From an uncultured Bacteroidales bacterium (GTDB lineage Bacteria > Bacteroidota > Bacteroidia > Bacteroidales > P3), in assembly GCA_947177315.1 (NCBI GenBank), contig CAMWTX010000012.1:1-16493 (forward strand): a stretch of 16,493 bases of DNA, read 5' to 3'. Positions 13,364 through 16,493 of this stretch are shown one piece after another; within the stretch, counting starts at the first letter, position 1; every line of letters starts with the position of its first letter. A program made the position numbers and the translations under genes. Below the pieces are notes generated by a model that was not told the DNA's origin, ran no database searches, and worked only from the letters and a program-made list of their open reading frames with translations.

Positions 13364-16300
13364 ATGAAAAGAAATATTTTCGGCATGGCGCTGCTTTTGG
13401 CAGGCTGTGCTTTCGTTTCGGCGCAGAACGCCGCGCAGGAACCGCTTTGGTTCACTTATCCCGCCATTTCTCCGGATGGTCAAACGATAGCGTTCAGCCA
13501 TCAGGGAGATTTGTTTACCGTGCCGGTGGCGGGGGGCGAAGCCCGTCAGATTACTTCGAATCCGGCTTATGAGGCTTATCCGGTGTGGAGCCCCGACGGC
13601 AGCCGCATCGCCTTTGCTTCCGATAGGGAAGGCAGCCTCGATATTTATTGCGTGGATGCCAAGGGGGGATCTCCCGTGCGCCTTACCACCCATAGCGGTG
13701 CGGAAATACCGTTGGCGTTTACCGACAAAGGCACGGTGCTGTACCGCGCGCTCGAAATGGAAACCGTCAACAGTCTCCTGTTTCCCGGCGATTATCCGCA
13801 GGTGTATGAAGTGGATCTGCAGGGCGGCCGTCCCAGACTGTTTTCGGCCTATCCTTTGATACAACTCAGCCTCAATCCCGACGGCAGCCTGCTCTACGAA
13901 GACAAGAAAGGCTACGAAGACAACTGGCGCAAGCACCATACCTCCAGCGTTACCCGCGATATATGGCTGCTCAAAGACGGCAGGCACACCCGGCTCACTT
14001 CCTTCAAGGGCGAGGACCTGAACCCTATCTGGGCGCCCGATTACCGCAAATTCTATTATCTGAGCGAGGAAAACGGTACGTTCAATGTGTATGAAAAAGG
14101 ACTGGAACCCGCGGCGGCATCCACGCAGATTACCCGTTTTAAAACGCATCCGGTGCGTTTTCTGAGTGTGGCCAAGAACGGAACGCTCTGCTTTGCTTAT
14201 GACGGCGGCATCTATACCATGCAGCTCGGTCAGGAACCGGTAAGGCTTTCGGTAAGCATCACCGCCGACGACAATGTGGCGCGGCTCACCAAGAAAATCA
14301 TGCGCAGCGGAGCTACCGAGATAGCCGTTTCGCCCAAGAAAAACGAAGTGGCTTTCGTATTGGGCGGCGATGTGTATGTTACCGCGGTCGATTATGCCAC
14401 GACCAAGCGCATCACCAATACGCCCCAAACGGAACGCACCATTGATTTCTCTCCCGACGGGCGTTCGATTGCCTATGCTTCCGAACGCGATGGCGTATGG
14501 CAGTTGTATCAGGCCACGATAGAAGACAAAGACGACAAGACGTTTACCTATGCCGGCAAAATCAAGGAAGAACGGCTTACCCAGGGAGATGAAACGATGT
14601 TCCAGCCCAAATACAGCCCCGACGGAAAGGAACTCGCCTTTTTGCGCAACCGCACCGAAATATGTGTGCTCGACCTCAAGAGCGGCAAGCTGCGCACGGC
14701 CATGGACGGCAAGTACGAATATTCCTATACCGATGGCGACCAGGATTTCAGCTGGAGCCCCGACGGAAAATGGATTCTTACCGGCTATATCGGCACGGGC
14801 GGCTGGAATCATAAGGATTTGGCCTTGGTGAAGGCCGACGGCAGCGGTGAGATCCATAACCTGACCAACAGCGGTTACAGCGAAGGCAACGGCAAGTTTG
14901 TGCTGGGCGGCAAGGCCATGTTGTTCGAAAGCGACCGCAGCGGCTACCGCAGTCATGGTTCGTGGGGTTCGGAAGGCGATGCCTACATCATGTTTTTTGA
15001 CAAACAGGCCTACGAAGACTTTCTGAAGAACAAGGAAGAACGTGCCCTGGCCGAAGAAAGGGCGAAAGATGATAAGAAAGACGGCAAGAAGGCATCCAAA
15101 GACAGCGCAGACGCCAAGAAAAAGGTAGAAGACCTTACATTCGATTTCGACTATCTGGAAGACCGCACCCTGCGCCTTACCTCGTCTTCGGATATGCTGG
15201 GCGATATGGTGCTCAGCCCCAAAGGCGACAAACTCTATTACTTGGCACCCCATAACGGCAAGATTGCCCTTTGGGAAAAGGATCTGGTGGAACAGAAAAC
15301 CGAACTGAAGATTCCCGGCATCGGCTACGGGCAGTTCAAGATGACCGACGACGGCAGCGAGATTTTCCTGTTGGCCAACGGCGGCATCAAGAAGATAAAG
15401 ACCGCTTCGGGCAGCGCGGACAATGTGGAATACGAAGCCTTGTACGAAAACAGACCCTTTGATATGCGCGCCTACCTGTTCAGCCATATCTGGCGGCAGG
15501 TAAAAGACAAGTTCTACGACCCCACTTTCCGCGGTATGGACTGGAAGGCATATTTCGACCATTACGAAAGGTTCCTGCCCTACATCAACAACGGTTACGA
15601 TTTTTCGATGATGGTGAGCGAACTCTTGGGCGAGCTCAACGCCTCGCATACCGGCTGCCGTTTTTATGGGAACGGCGGTGCCATGCAGACGGCGGTGCTG
15701 GGCGTTTTCCTCGATCCAACTTACACCGGCGACGGACTCCGGATTCAGGAAGTGCTGCACAACAGCCCCTTTGCCCTTTGCGGCAAGGAGGTCAATCCCG
15801 GCGATGTGATTACGCATATCGAAGGTACGGAAATCAAGGCGGGCGAGGATTATTACCCGCTTTTGGAAGGCCGTGCGGGCAAGGCTACCCGTTTCGGCAT
15901 CAAGCCGGCCAAGGGCAAGGCGTTTGAAGTGGTGGTGAAGCCTATCGACAAGCGGCAGCAGGAGGCGCTCCTGTATGAACGCTGGGTAAACCGCAACGAA
16001 CATCTGGTGGATTCCCTTTCGGGCGGCAGGCTCGCCTACGTGCATATCGAAGGCATGAATTCCCCCAGTTTCCGTACTGTCTATCGCCGTTTGCTCAACG
16101 ACAGGAACCGCAACCGCGAGGCGGTGATTGTGGATACGCGCAACAACGGCGGCGGCTGGCTGCACGATGATGTGGCCACGCTTTTGAGCGGCAAGCGTTA
16201 CGTACGTTTCAGCCCGCGCGGTCAGTTCGTTTCCGACGAACCTTTCGGCAAATGGACCAAGCCGTCCTGTATGTTGGTGAGCGAAAACAATTACTCCGAT

Positions 16301-16493
16301 GCCCACGGCACGCCCTATACCTACAAGCAACTCAAAATCGGCAAATTGATTGGCGCGCCTGTTCCGGGCACGATGACCGCCGTATGGTGGGAATCCCTGC
16401 CGGGCGGTTATGTGTTCGGCATCCCGCAGGTAGGCACTTTGGACGAAAACGGCAACTATCTCGAAAACCAGGACCTCATTCCCGACATCATTG
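13364..16493 (+). CDS. Exported tricorn-type protease (S41 family, 3' end outside window)
   Basis: 1043 codons are visible and the frame is open at the right edge; homologues are about 1070 residues, so little is missing. The N-terminus is an export signal with LAGC at 12-15 (lipobox) and an alternative cleavage after VSA at 20. Two beta-propeller regions follow (about 25-330 and 335-690) with repeated SPDG-type blades (for example WSPDGSRIAFASDREG), interrupted by a Lys/Asp/Glu-rich insert at about 555-590. Then come a helical C1 region, a PDZ-like region (about 775-870) and the C2 catalytic core. The expected catalytic residues are visible: S761-H762, S978-D979 and E1034, matching S745/H746, S965/D966 and E1023 of Thermoplasma tricorn. 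It should degrade peptides in the periplasm or at the membrane. It lies 18 nt after the sugar dehydrogenase gene, so shared transcription is possible. Confidence 0.92.
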   Translation, partial: MKRNIFGMALLLAGCAFVSAQNAAQEPLWFTYPAISPDGQTIAFSHQGDLFTVPVAGGEARQITSNPAYEAYPVWSPDGSRIAFASDREGSLDIYCVDAKGGSPVRLTTHSGAEIPLAFTDKGTVLYRALEMETVNSLLFPGDYPQVYEVDLQGGRPRLFSAYPLIQLSLNPDGSLLYEDKKGYEDNWRKHHTSSVTRDIWLLKDGRHTRLTSFKGEDLNPIWAPDYRKFYYLSEENGTFNVYEKGLEPAAASTQITRFKTHPVRFLSVAKNGTLCFAYDGGIYTMQLGQEPVRLSVSITADDNVARLTKKIMRSGATEIAVSPKKNEVAFVLGGDVYVTAVDYATTKRITNTPQTERTIDFSPDGRSIAYASERDGVWQLYQATIEDKDDKTFTYAGKIKEERLTQGDETMFQPKYSPDGKELAFLRNRTEICVLDLKSGKLRTAMDGKYEYSYTDGDQDFSWSPDGKWILTGYIGTGGWNHKDLALVKADGSGEIHNLTNSGYSEGNGKFVLGGKAMLFESDRSGYRSHGSWGSEGDAYIMFFDKQAYEDFLKNKEERALAEERAKDDKKDGKKASKDSADAKKKVEDLTFDFDYLEDRTLRLTSSSDMLGDMVLSPKGDKLYYLAPHNGKIALWEKDLVEQKTELKIPGIGYGQFKMTDDGSEIFLLANGGIKKIKTASGSADNVEYEALYENRPFDMRAYLFSHIWRQVKDKFYDPTFRGMDWKAYFDHYERFLPYINNGYDFSMMVSELLGELNASHTGCRFYGNGGAMQTAVLGVFLDPTYTGDGLRIQEVLHNSPFALCGKEVNPGDVITHIEGTEIKAGEDYYPLLEGRAGKATRFGIKPAKGKAFEVVVKPIDKRQQEALLYERWVNRNEHLVDSLSGGRLAYVHIEGMNSPSFRTVYRRLLNDRNRNREAVIVDTRNNGGGWLHDDVATLLSGKRYVRFSPRGQFVSDEPFGKWTKPSCMLVSENNYSDAHGTPYTYKQLKIGKLIGAPVPGTMTAVWWESLPGGYVFGIPQVGTLDENGNYLENQDLIPDII

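Noticed and set aside
13340..16330. A 996-codon open frame antisense to the tricorn protease gene
   Set aside because: It mirrors the GC-rich codon pattern of a well-supported gene on the other strand. Its translation is rich in His/Phe/Val/Gly runs typical of antisense frames and shows no domain or promoter.

Overview
The window looks like chromosomal DNA from a member of the Bacteroidota. Three lines of evidence support this. The promoter in front of the tRNA is a full Bacteroidota sigma-factor type (TTTG, 19 nt, TATCTTTG), and other TAnnTTTG elements precede further genes. AtpB carries a signal peptide and a long periplasmic N-terminal extension. A large exported protein has tandem SprB-type repeats. 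Most starts lack a clear Shine-Dalgarno sequence, which also fits. I cannot name the order or genus from the sequence. Most genes look around 50-58% GC, with a clear AT-rich exception at about 1800-3700.

Layout. (1) 1-3506, minus strand: most of a giant exported surface protein, with at least 1168 residues visible and its C-terminus off the left edge. It has a signal peptide, about 530 residues of unrecognised sequence, a Ser/Thr linker, then seven SprB-like repeats. (2) 3507-3730: AT-rich divergent regulatory gap with a promoter element for the surface protein and a perfect 11-bp inverted repeat. (3) 3731-8841, plus strand: ATP synthase operon atpB-atpE-atpF-atpH-atpA-atpG, tightly packed. 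It has no beta (atpD) or epsilon (atpC) gene at either end, so these must lie elsewhere. (4) 8843-9036: probable operon terminator, then a tRNA-Asp(GTC) with its own promoter and terminator. (5) 9124-9747, plus: an Sfp-type 4'-phosphopantetheinyl transferase whose 3' end overlaps the convergent thioredoxin gene. (6) 9714-10974, minus: dapD followed by an exported thioredoxin, probably co-transcribed. (7) 11029-13345, plus: a Gfo/Idh/MocA oxidoreductase and a UDP-N-acetylhexosamine 6-dehydrogenase, together a likely two-step oxidation of a UDP-amino sugar for surface glycans. (8) 13364-16493, plus: an exported tricorn-type protease running off the right edge, close to its natural end.

Most of the window is housekeeping: energy conservation, diaminopimelate/lysine synthesis, a tRNA and carrier-protein activation. 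Envelope functions (surface adhesin-like protein, sugar nucleotide oxidation, periplasmic thioredoxin and protease) lie around it. I see no CRISPR array, insertion sequence, phage gene or defence island, and no clear candidate for a wholly new system. The least explained parts are the N-terminal half of the surface protein, the inverted repeat beside it, and the His-to-Asp change in the phosphopantetheinyl transferase.
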